Below are positions 1-12,005 of a stretch of DNA of 64,000 bases, piece after piece. The position numbers and the translations under genes are program-made. The stretch is from Theileria orientalis strain Shintoku (Eukaryota; Apicomplexa; Aconoidasida; Piroplasmida; Theileriidae): contig NC_025262.1 of assembly GCF_000740895.1 (NCBI RefSeq), positions 984,001 to 1,048,000 on the forward strand, read 5' to 3'. Each line of letters opens with the position of its first letter. Within the stretch, counting starts at the first letter, position 1. The notes beneath the pieces were generated by a model. The model ran no database searches, had not been told where the DNA came from, and saw nothing but the letters and a program-made list of their open reading frames with translations.

Positions 1-1
1 G

Positions 2-2712
2 CTGGTGGAAGACAACTACGCGCTGCTGAAGTACATCGTGACGCTGCTGGACAAGGGCGCCGAGAGGTTTAACACGGCGTGCAAGGTTATAGAAAACCTG
101 GAGGGGCTGAACAGAGTGGGACTGGAGCTGATAGGAATCCTGGTGAAAAAGTACATCAACATAGAGATAAACATGGAGAGGACGCCCGATAACGGGAACA
201 TGTGCGAAAACATACTGGCAGCAATAGGAAACGTGTCGAGGTTCTGCGCGTCTGAGGTGCTCTCGAAAAACCTGCAGTCGTTCGAAAAGGCGCTCAACGG
301 AAAGAGGAACGACGCACTGGTGAGACTGTCGAAGGCACTCTTCCCGTACGTGAGCGACGACCTGAAGCAGACGATGTACAGAAACTACCTGAGTCAGCCG
401 AAAGAAAAGTACGTCTACGTGGCGCTGAAGGTGGCCCTGGAGACGGTGATGGAAAAACTGGAGAAAAACAAGGACCTGCTGAGAGCAATAAACAACGCAT
501 CGCTGGACCCGTACAGAGTGAAACAGAAGAACGGATCGTTAGAAAGGGCGGAAGGGATGGAAGCAGGAGCAAGAAACGGGCAGTTGAGTAGCCTGGAGAT
601 AACGCCAGACCTGCTGAATGCGCTCAGTGGGTCGAAGCCATGGAGTGCAGGACAGGGAGGCCAAGGAAGCATATCACTACCAGACACGCTCAGCATGGCA
701 AACGTGACAGGAATGATGGGAGGCGCAAGCGGTTTGCCAGGCCCAGGGGTCACTCCGAGTTTAGGAGCCACACCGCTTCGAGGCAGTGTGCGGGCCCCAG
801 GAACCATAGGAGTCGCAACGGCTGCAATGGAGCACGCAGAAGATATGGGCGCAGTGGATAAAATGAATGCGCAGAATCTCACGGCTTTACGGGCTTCGAC
901 CGCGAGTGGTGGGACTAGTGACGCGAGAAGGTACGGAGAAGAGGCGACTCAGAATGCTAAAGACCCGGGACTGAGGAAGAGTCCAAGGCTTAGCGGTAAG
1001 ATGACGCCGAGTATGGGAATCAGGGACAGTGATGATGATGGAAATGACAACAATGACGGCGACCGTGCGCCAGAGATGGATCTGGACGACGCAAATCCAG
1101 GTTCAGAAAAACTAATGAGAGTCAAAAAAATGAGCACAAGTGGGTCTGAGGACGTTAAAAGGAGATCAGGACAATCACTATTAAGCGACGAGTCGACATT
1201 GAGAGGAAGGAGGAGAGAATTGTCACGCGACGGCAAGGAGAGGAGAGGTAGCGACGGGGATGTGAGAGGCCACTCATCAGAAGAGTTCGAGGATTCGGAG
1301 GAGCACGAGAACGACGACGGCGCAGTGACTAAAAACTGGGAGGAAGACGAAGAGTACAAGTTCGTGAAGATGGTGGTGAGGGTGAATGGGATGTGCGAGT
1401 TGGCGACGTACCTGGAGATACTCTCGGAAAGCGTGGACACGGCGAAGCAGAGGATAAGCTGCCTGGTGGCGTTCACGAAGCTGCTCCTGTACCTGAAGGA
1501 GAACCTGGACAACGTCGACTACGGCACGCTCATAGCGCTGATCACGAAGCCGCTGATCTTCGAGTGCGTGGTCAACTGCTGCACGAACAACAAGGTGAAC
1601 AGGGCGAGCTCCTTTTTGATCTACCACATGCTCTACAAGTTGAACGGGAACTACCACCACGTGTTGAAGGTGACGCTGTCGACGCTGTACTACAACCACG
1701 CGATAAACAAGGGTGAGTTGGGTCCAGAGCTAGTGTAGTTGCCATACCACACGCTATAGTCAGTTACGAGTTTATTATGGTACCTAGTTAGTTCGTTACT
1801 ATTTCGTAGATTCAGTAACTGCTAATACATGCCAGTATCTATTACGACTGCCAGCAACTACTAATACATGCCAGTATCTATTACGACTGCCGTAACACAT
1901 GCCAGTATATGTAACAATGACCAACAAGTAACATGTGCTTAGAGGGAGAAAACGTCAACATTGGGATCATGAAGCTGCTGTGTAACATATTCGGAGCGTG
2001 CTACAAGGAGTTCGACAACATTGAGACGCTGAGGCTGGTGGTGTACCTGAGCGGAAGGCTCACGCAGTGCAGCTACAGGTTCTACGTGCATCTGCTCAAG
2101 TTCTTCAGAGTTGTCATGGTGCACATGAACAACGACCACCTGATACAGGCGGCGCAGCACATGATGAAGCTGTTCTACAACGAAAGGTACGCGAACAAGG
2201 CGAAGACGTACGTGAGAAGGCTGGTCGAGAAGATGATAATACGGCTCAAGAGGGACCACATATTCTCAATCTTCCCGAAGCAGCACTTCCCGCTCCTGAA
2301 CAACATCATCACGACGCGGAGGCGCAAGTTCAACAAGGCGCTGGTCGAAAGCAGAGGGGCGAGCTTCAGGAGGAAGAAGCCAAGGAAGGAGGAGGATGAC
2401 GACGACGAAGACGACGAGGACGGCGATGACGGCGATGACGAATTCGAATTCCAGGAGCTCCAGCAGGAGTACCCGCACCCGTACAACGGCTTCGAACAGC
2501 TGCCGATAGTGGACCAGTCCGTGCCCAATAATAAGGAGCACCTCCTGGTGCGAAGGAGAGCGGCCGCGGCGCACAAGTTGAGGAAGAAGGCGCTGGAGGA
2601 GAAGGAGAGGGAAAGGGACAAGGCCTACCGCTACATCAAGATCAGCAAGAAGGGGAGCAAGAAGGAGACCGTCAAGGTGCTGAAGAGCATCATCAAGAAC
2701 AAACACAAATAA
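2..2712 (+). CDS. RRP12: RRP12-like ribosome biogenesis/export factor (5' truncated by window edge)
   Basis: Two exons are visible, <2..1712 and 1943..2712. They join in phase (G+AG gives Glu) across a 230-nt intron, and the reading frame is open at the left edge, so the N-terminus lies outside. RRP12 proteins are HEAT/NUC173 nucleolar factors needed for maturation and export of pre-ribosomal subunits. The C-terminal exon carries the segment that fits the family: a helical repeat followed by VRRLVEKMIIRLKRD and a basic TTRRRK stretch, then an acidic run (DDDDEDDEDGDDGDDE) and a lysine-rich tail suited to nucleolar retention. Exon 1 has helical repeats near both ends, split by a roughly 270-residue charged, low-complexity insertion (about nt 540-1340). 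This insertion is probably lineage-specific. The assignment rests on the C-terminal pattern alone; another nucleolar HEAT protein cannot be excluded. Confidence 0.6.
1760..1930 (+). repeat. Intronic 39-bp minisatellite in the RRP12-like gene
   Basis: Inside the intron a unit beginning CTAATACATGCCAGTATC occurs at 1822 and 1861 (period 39 bp), with a degraded third copy near 1890. The left part carries GGTACCTAGTTAG, which reappears almost unchanged in the intron of the SNF-like transporter at about 54260. Confidence 0.8.
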
Positions 2713-3023
2713 TCTGCTAAACAATTATTTATGTTTATGTACACAGTGGTTTATGCAAACACGTCCCTGCGAGCACACGTCTATACCCATGCCTACAAAA
2801 ACACACGTCTATGAAAACTCATTGGTTTATGTAAGCGCACCTGTGCGAGCTCTAAAAAACACACGCCTATGTACAAAGAATTATGCGCAAACAGCTCTGA
2901 GAGCACAGATACGTTCTCCCAAACGAAGGGAAGTTTATAAAGGAATCTGACAACGAGAATGTGAGCGTTGAGGCAATCATGGAAAATAAATATATCTGTA
3001 GCGAGTAGGGTCGATTTAACAGA
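2713..3023. other. Convergent intergenic spacer, no gene seen
   Basis: This lies between two convergent genes. It contains three scattered copies of ACACG(T/C)CTAT(G/A), near 2775, 2801 and 2859. No open frame or RNA gene was recognised. Confidence 0.6.
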
Positions 3024-4918
3024 TCAAAAGGCATTCGATAGCTGTTTCATGTATCTCTTTAGCTCCCGGGGCACCAGAGTGAAGTAGTCTCCCAGCTTAG
3101 GGGTGGTCTGGCCGGCAGTCCTGAAGTAGGCGGACTCCTTCACGCCGTAGGAGTTGACTGAAAGGTCGGCGTCCTCCAAATAGTGGCATATCAGGTCGAG
3201 TTTGACGTCCACGAGGAACCGCATGACCCACTCCCTCAGGGAGTAGGCTCCGAGGCAGTGGCAGAGGATCAGCAGGGGGACGGCCTCGTTCTCGTCCAGT
3301 TTTGAGCTCAGGAAGCCCGTCCTCAGAACCTCGTTGTTTATGAAGGAGAAGCTGCCAGGAGTCTGAATTTAGGTTAGAACAAGCACAGGATAAGGATAGG
3401 TATCTGCAACAATAACTATTGCACCAGTACCGGTACGAGTTATCTATAACAATAACTATTGCACCAGTACCGGTACGAGTTATCTATAACAATAACTATT
3501 GCACAGACATGGCATACTTGGAAAGTAACTGTAACACTAATAGAGGTGTGGACAAATTACGTATCCGTAACATACTTAACTGTGGTACAAATAAATAGGG
3601 GCGAATAAAACGTACCTCAAACTCCCTCTGGCGATCCTCGAGAACCTTCAGCTTCATCAGGCTTATCAGAGTAGCTGATTTTGTGGCGACTGACACGAGG
3701 GACCTGCTGAGGCCCTGCAGCAGCGACAACGTGTTTGAGCCGCTCCTGCCACCCAGGCCGTCTTGACCTTCGTCGCAGTACCACATCGGGGTCTTATAGT
3801 CGTCGTACGGGTCAGACTCGTCGTTTCCCGAGTCGTCGGGTCTGAAGTGCCTCGTAATACCGGCATTCAGCACGCTCAGGCAGTTCCGTCGGCTTTCTCT
3901 CAGCATCGAGGGGCTGTCGTCAGTCGTGGCCTTGTCCAGCGCCGTCGGCTGAAGGAACTCGGGGCACGGGCCCTTTTCCACCAAAATCTTGTCGATGTGT
4001 GACACGCAGCGGACCAGGTCCGGGATGAGCTGCGAGAGGAGCGGCATTCCCTCCAGGGACCCGTCCCAGGTGTCCTTCAGCTTCCGTGAGAGTGCGATGA
4101 TGTTTGCGCAGCCGCTCAGTATTTTACATTCTATGTCCAGCGGCGAGTGCAGTCTGAGGTCGACTGTGGTCACCTGGATCACCATCTCGACCAGGCCGAG
4201 CTGGAAGCCCTCGATGTCCGTCAGGAACGAGTCGCTCATCGATTTCTTTTTCTTAGAGCAGTAGAGCTCTCTCATCTTCGATCCAACCCCCAGGCTCACG
4301 AGCCTTAGGAATATAAGCCATATTTTCGGCGAAAAGCATTTCATGTAAAGCGTTCTCTGGGTCTATACATTCGTTAAAACATCTGCAATTGCTGAACGGA
4401 TGTACACATTATACCAAGTACCTATTACAAATTCTTAAGATCTACGTGGTTACTGTGTAACCCACACTACACGGACTCGTATCTAGCTTTGATGCTTACA
4501 CATACCTGATTCATATCCATGTTTAGATTGTTTAGCAGTCTAATTGGGTCGATGAGCATTAGTGAATTGGTTGGCGTGTTCGATTTTCCGTATAAATCCG
4601 TGTTTTTCTGGTCCAGTTCGTAGTACAGTCTTTGTACCTTTCGCGACTCATACAGCAGTTTTCTGAAGGGCAAATCCACCAGTATTGAGTCGGTCAGACT
4701 GTCCAGTATTCCTCCTTCCTCGGAATCCACAGATTCCTTGACCAACTTCCTCGCAGTGTGAGGTGAAATGAGGGCCACTCGTACATTTTGCTCATCTCCC
4801 AGGGTCTCCAGCACTGCTGAAACTGTGGTATATAAAATTTTATCATCTATTCTTTCCATACGGGCTGCGATTGTCTCCTGTGCTAAAAATACATAAAAAA
4901 TATTGTGGGCTTACACAT
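3024..4918 (-). CDS. Hypothetical protein, 4 exons, about 488 aa
   Basis: Coding exons on the minus strand are 4918..4915, 4882..4506, 4362..3616 and 3362..3024; all junctions keep phase. The first is only four coding bases (ATGT) before a GTAAGC donor, joined over a 32-nt intron to give MSQETIAARMERID. If that exon is wrong, translation would start at 4859. The protein is largely helical, without signal peptide or clear membrane segments, and has an acidic loop (DDSGNDESDPYDDY) in exon 3. I do not recognise a family. The shape would suit a helical subunit of a larger complex, for example a vesicle tether, but no motif supports that. It is convergent with the RRP12-like gene on its left. Confidence 0.7.
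3401..3505 (-). repeat. Intronic 40-bp tandem repeat
   Basis: Two complete 40-bp copies (3422-3461 and 3462-3501) contain CCAGTACCGGTACGAG and CTATAACAATAACTATTG, flanked by partial copies. They sit in the 253-nt third intron of the hypothetical gene. The CTATAACAATAA core resembles sequences in the P5A ATPase and UAP56 introns. Confidence 0.9.
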
Positions 4919-5119
4919 CACGATTGTGTAGGTAATTGTGCAATCCCAAGTGTGATCCTGTTTTTCCCCAGTACAAACTAGACAGTTTTAACTACTTGTT
5001 TATTTTTTCTTTTATTATTTTGACTAGTTTCGCTTTTGTTGCATTTTTACACCGACTGATGTGTATCTAATGACTAATGTGTATGTGTGTGTAGTTTATT
5101 GAATTTTGACATTATTTTT

Positions 5120-6358
5120 TCACTTCCTGTTCAAAAGGGCTTCCAGTTTGCTTATTTCTCGCGATAGCACTCCGAAGTTGTGGTCGTTTTCCTTGATTAG
5201 GGCTCCCAGGTCCAGGCACGCGCTGTTCACTATGATCAGTTCCTGGCCTGACAGCCTTCCGGCCTCGTTGAACTCTTGTTCCTTGTTTAACTCAATTAAC
5301 TCGTCCATGTATTCTCCATCCCTTTCGGGATCACAGTTTACAAGTCTTTCTACGTTGCAGTTCGAGACTGCTTTGTTGTATGCTTCGTTTACCAGGGGCA
5401 TTTTAAAAATATGGTACAGTACGTTCAGATAGCCCAGTTCGTCGTTGACGTTGAAGTTGTGGTTTACTGACGGGGCGTTTTTTATGATTGAGGTGTTTGT
5501 GGAGATGTGCTCCAGCTTATCGCAAACTTCCCTGGTGTATACTGCCCTCTGGCGCCAAATGTTAATGCAGTTACAAATGTGAATTATATTGTTACACTTT
5601 ATTCTGTTGGTGTGGATGATTGCTGGTATGCAGAATCTGTCCAGTCCCGAGTATTGGAACGACACTGAGTACTTCCAGATTTTTTCGTTTGTAAATGTCT
5701 GAATGAGGTGATTGTACACGTAGAAGATGGCCAGCCTTACGCTCGACGCGTTCACTGGCAGCGATACGAAAACGTCCAACAGAAGCTGCAGGATCGGCCC
5801 TGGTGGGTACGAGTACTGTATTACTCCGTTTGCAAACCCCTCGATTGAAATCTGAGTTGTTTCCAGGGCTGCCAGTTTCGTTTTAAGTTCATTTTCTGGG
5901 AATATTTCCTCCAGCTTCCTCCTCCTTGAGGCGTGGTCCGTGAGCATTGACAGCTGCCTTGACTTATCTGGGTGGTATTGCAGGTACTCTGACAGATACT
6001 TCGATCCGTACGTCTCCGAGTATTCGTTGGCTTCAGTGCTGCCTACATTAGTCCTTCCTGTATCCAAGTTAAACTGCTCCACTTCGTTGAACGGTGAATA
6101 GTCGTTGCTCGTGGAACTCGTCGTGTAAGAGGCTGAGTCCTGGTACAGGGTCTGAATATGCGAGGAGGTGTTATCGTATGACCTATAGCTTACGTTCTCA
6201 CTCTCATTATCAGTGGAATCCTTTTCTGTATCTGAAATAGCTTCTGGATAGTCACCATCCGTGTCACTTAGTGACTCCAAAGTGGCTTTGGATAAGCGTT
6301 CTTCGCTTTCAGAATCACTTATTGCCTCAAGGTTATTTAATGAATCACCCGTTCCCAT
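5120..6358 (-). CDS. Hypothetical protein with acidic Ser/Asp-rich N-terminus, 412 aa
   Basis: A single exon starts at an ATG at 6358. The first ~110 residues are acidic and Ser/Asp-rich (repeated SDSESEE- and SDTEKDST-like stretches), as expected of a casein-kinase substrate or a disordered interaction tail. The C-terminal ~280 residues are a helical domain with cysteine-containing segments (FSGLD-like region, CNNIIHICNCINIW, LERLVNCDPERDGE). There is no signal peptide or membrane segment. I do not recognise the family. Upstream is a 370-bp AT-rich spacer shared with the divergent gene starting at 6729, a likely bidirectional promoter region. Confidence 0.7.
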   Translation of the reverse strand: MGTGDSLNNLEAISDSESEERLSKATLESLSDTDGDYPEAISDTEKDSTDNESENVSYRSYDNTSSHIQTLYQDSASYTTSSTSNDYSPFNEVEQFNLDTGRTNVGSTEANEYSETYGSKYLSEYLQYHPDKSRQLSMLTDHASRRRKLEEIFPENELKTKLAALETTQISIEGFANGVIQYSYPPGPILQLLLDVFVSLPVNASSVRLAIFYVYNHLIQTFTNEKIWKYSVSFQYSGLDRFCIPAIIHTNRIKCNNIIHICNCINIWRQRAVYTREVCDKLEHISTNTSIIKNAPSVNHNFNVNDELGYLNVLYHIFKMPLVNEAYNKAVSNCNVERLVNCDPERDGEYMDELIELNKEQEFNEAGRLSGQELIIVNSACLDLGALIKENDHNFGVLSREISKLEALLNRK

Positions 6359-6728
6359 TATTAACGGTATTCATATTCCGATTTAATAATACCAATGTTA
6401 TTTTAAAAACTAAAGGAGAAATATGAAATATTGGTATTATTAATACTATAATATCAAAAGAAATATATAATACATTTGTCAAACATAAAAATAAATGAGT
6501 ATTTGATGTTTGTTGTGAAAGTAATATTCGATTCTATGGTGTTGTTGTAATGTTTCTTTTCTACCGAAACATTTATATTAACTTATGTATATTAATTAAT
6601 GATTCATAATTATTCTGTTTTGTATTTTAATTCTATTAATCATTATATTAATGTACACATCCACTTAATTATTGATATACACAATCATAATGTGAATATG
6701 AATTAAATTTGTTTATTAAAATTAACCA
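6359..6728. promoter_or_regulatory. AT-rich divergent spacer
   Basis: About 370 bp of very AT-rich sequence separates two divergently transcribed genes, so it must hold both promoters. No specific motif can be named. Confidence 0.5.
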
Positions 6729-7493
6729 ATGTCAAACACATTGAGCAGCCAGGTGTTCGATAGGATTTCAAAATTGACAAATACTTTAAAATTGGAAACA
6801 GTAGAGCTCGTAAACAAGGCGAGCGACCCTAAGAAGGATGAAGCTGAAGATTCTACTTCAGACGATTCAGTTATTTTGATAGAATCACCTGTGGATGTAG
6901 AAAATAATTCATTTATTAAGCTGATTAGGGAAAGGCAGGATTCTTTGAAGGCGTTCGACCAGGAGCTGAGGCAAAACTATGAACGAAGCTGTTCAAGTGT
7001 GACCTTAGAGGATTTAGTAAGCATCGCAGCGTCGCTACACGGGAGCATCGACTACGCAATGGAATGCATCTGCAATAAGATGGGCATGGAGAAGGAGGAG
7101 CTGGAAGGGTTAGTTTAAAGTTCGCAAACTTGGCTATTTAGGTTTAAGTCGCCACTCGATGACTCGATTCCAGTTTCTCTTTTCAAGTCGAACATAAAAC
7201 AGAAGTATCTGAACGCTGTGTACGATAGTGTGAACGACCCGGAGAATGCGGATTTGAATCGCAATGGCGAGGCTCATCACAACAACCCTTGTAATGAAAG
7301 GGATAAGCCCAGTGGAGCAGAGATTGCACAAGCTGGTGTACATTCTAGTTCCGCTGAAACCTTTAAGGAAGTACACAACTTCCCTGCTAACGCTGCTCCT
7401 AGTAGACCTGAAAAGGCCAGAAAGGTCGACGTAGCTGATTTAAATAACCTATCCTTGTCTGAGGAGACAAGGAAACTCCTGGGACTAGAATAG
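6729..7493 (+). CDS. Hypothetical coiled-coil protein, 2 exons, 243 aa
   Basis: Exons 6729..7108 and 7142..7493 are joined over a 33-nt intron (GTTAGT...TTTAG); GG+G restores a Gly codon and the frame reads through FKSPLDDSIPVSLF. The N-terminal half is acidic and helical, with a probable coiled coil (LIRERQDSLKAFDQELRQ). It is followed by LEDLVSIAASLHGSIDYAM, and the C-terminal half is polar and probably disordered. The coiled coil followed by that helix loosely recalls Mediator subunit 4, but the diagnostic proline-rich end of that family is not visible, so I make no assignment. Confidence 0.65.
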
Positions 7494-7611
7494 CCATGTA
7501 CCAGAGTGCTATAATGTTCACGGTTAGCATACTTGTGTAAACGTAGTAATAATTTAGTGCGACGTGTGTGGATATTAAAGGCGGTGTGTGTTCCATTAAG
7601 TATGTTACAGG

Positions 7612-8485
7612 CTAAAGTTTAATGCGATAGATCCCGTCCCTATCCTTATCACTAAACAGGGGCTTAGACTTCCTCTTTTCCCTGGATTCCTTCCTAAATG
7701 GCGTTGATTACTCTCAAAAAGTACCTCTTTTGGAGTTCTGCGAACCGAGAGCCGCCTTTCGTATCAAGCGTGAATTTAACGCCGAGTTCACCTTCCTACA
7801 TAATTTGTTAATGGAAACAACACAAACAGCGTGTGTTTATATCACTATATCTAATCAAGCCGCGTACCAGTTTTTTGTTCTTATCCAGGTGTCTTTTGAG
7901 AGCCTTCTGCCTCTGCTGGAACTCCTTGTAAGGCATCTTACGGTTGTGTGCAACCTGGAAAATTAGTAATTTATTAAAAGTAAAAGAGTGGTTGGTTTAT
8001 ACAAATTAAAAATATATGATCTCGTCTTACCTTTCCTCCCAAAGCGACCAGTTTTATCTCGTCAAAATGCCTCTTCGTTATTGGATCAAGGTGTGGATAA
8101 ACTAAAAGTGTTTGAAAACACAAACTCGATTAAAACACTTACCCAGTTTTCTTATATCCTTTACTGACTCTTTGAAAAACTCTTTTTCGTTTACATATTT
8201 GTAATTCGTATCCTCTTCCTGTTGTTGTTCAACAGGCTTAAAAGATACGGATTCGGCTTGCTCATCCTCGGATTCCACAGGTTTTTTATCAAAAAACTGT
8301 AGAGGATCTTTCGAAACCTCGTTATCTTTGTGATTTTTTGGTTTCTTGATCTTTTTCTTGAAGTTATCCTCAGGTGAGAACCCCCAAAGTTTGTCTAGTT
8401 CGGCAACGGCAGGAGGCCTCTTGACCAAATCAGAGAGGTATTTGATCCTTTTTAACTTTCTATAAAATATTCTGAACCTGGCCAT
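7612..8485 (-). CDS. Small basic hypothetical protein, 5 exons, 217 aa
   Basis: Exons are 8485..8143, 8101..8031, 7954..7868, 7795..7725 and 7693..7612; all junctions keep phase and the last intron is 31 nt. The start is the ATG giving MARFRIFYRKLKRIKYL; a longer upstream frame is AT-rich and unlikely. The protein is strongly basic. A conserved-looking core reads YPHLDPITKRHFDEIKLVAL, followed by KMPYKEFQQRQKALKRHLDK. The tail KRKESREKRKSKPLF ends in GIYRIKL. Reading straight past the last donor would end the protein early, but splicing gives a longer basic tail, so I prefer it. The composition suggests a nucleolar or ribosome-assembly role. No family is recognised. Confidence 0.7.
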
Positions 8486-8790
8486 CTCATTTTTGAAACT
8501 TGAAGAAAACAGTAATTGTGTATGTTCCCTCTGTACGTTTATGTGGTCAGTAAATGTTATGTACAAAAGTCTGTAACATATCTTTATATCATAATATTCT
8601 CTTAAAAAATAGAAGGAATTTGATTAATATATCAAAATTAAATAATGTTAGTTTAAACATATGTAAATTAGTCTTTATTTGGGTGTTGACGAATATAAAT
8701 ATATTTTTTTTGAAAAAGCACACACAGTTTATTATTAATCATAGTAGAATCCCATTGTAAGTATTATTAACAACCGTTTAGATTAGAAGA
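8486..8790. promoter_or_regulatory. AT-rich divergent spacer upstream of KRS
   Basis: About 305 bp of AT-rich sequence lies between the divergent basic-protein gene and lysyl-tRNA synthetase. No motif or RNA gene was recognised. Confidence 0.5.
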
Positions 8791-11069
<2,279 letters not shown>

Positions 11070-11162
11070 AGTTAATTTTAATATTCGTCGTTGTATTTTT
11101 TACTTATAACCAAAATATACACTCTTAGCTAAAATCATAATAAGGCACATCGTATTTGCAAA

Positions 11163-11672
11163 ATGGTGAGAACGGAAGAGAGAAGGGACAAATTACAGAA
11201 GATTATGACCCAGCCAATTGTAAGTTATCAGAATAGAACGTAACACAAGTAGAATAGTAAATATGTAGTGGAAGGCGGTAAAATTTATCCATTAGTCAGT
11301 TAGTTGTGAAGCAACACAATAATCAAAATTTAGAACCAAATATTCCGGTTCTTTACTGGCGGAACAAGAGTACAAATTTGGCTATTCGAACAACCATATA
11401 TGAAAATAGAAGGAACTATACGCGTAAGTGTATATTGAACATACGTTAATTAGAGTTGCCAGATGTATCATAAATGGTACTTGTAGTAATCAACTAGATA
11501 TACAAAATGGCCCATAAATAATCAAATATAATAGGGGTTTGATGAATATATGAACATGGTTCTGGACGACGCACAGGAAGTGTATATGAAAAAAAATCTT
11601 AAAAAGGACGTCGGAAGAATTCTGCTAAAGGGCGACTGTATGACACTAATCACAGCAGCAAGCTCCAGATAA
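11163..11672 (+). CDS. SNRPE: Small nuclear ribonucleoprotein E (SmE), 3 exons, 94 aa
   Basis: Exons 11163..11219, 11334..11423 and 11535..11672 all join in phase 0. SmE is one of seven Sm proteins forming the ring on U1, U2, U4 and U5 snRNA. The product shows the family's order: KIMTQPINQIFRFF at the N-terminus, VQIWLFEQPYMKIEGTI in Sm motif 1, GFDEYMNMVLDDA, then GRILLKGDCMTLI in Sm motif 2. Length equals the family norm. It begins only 93 bp downstream of the KRS stop codon. Given how intron-rich the neighbouring genes are, spliceosome components are expected in this genome. Confidence 0.96.
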
Positions 11673-12005
11673 ACTCCCTTAAAATATCGCTACAAACCCT
11701 CGGATTGTTTCAAACGAAGTGGTAAATGTTTTAAAAAATAAGAATATATGTTAGTATATTCTCATTAAATTGTGAGCATAAAACGAATAATAATAACATC
11801 TGTGATTACCATTGTGATTGCTATGCCAAAATATATTTAACTGTGTGATCTAATCTTTTTCATGTGTAAGGAGCCCCTCAGGAGTTAGTAGATTTTATAG
11901 TGTGTTTAGTTAATATTTTGTACTATATTTTTGTTGTTTTATAAATGCTTCTAACACACATTATACAATAAATACTAAAAGAAACACTTGTTAAACCTGG
12001 ATTCT
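11673..12005. other. AT-rich spacer, nothing recognised
   Basis: About 330 bp between SmE and the RRP6-like gene, both plus strand. It is AT-rich and should contain the SmE 3' end and the next promoter. No RNA gene is visible. Confidence 0.5.

Noticed and set aside
3401..3505. Regularly spaced direct repeats resembling a CRISPR array
   Set aside because: Units are contiguous (no unique spacers), lie in a spliced intron, and the organism is a eukaryote.
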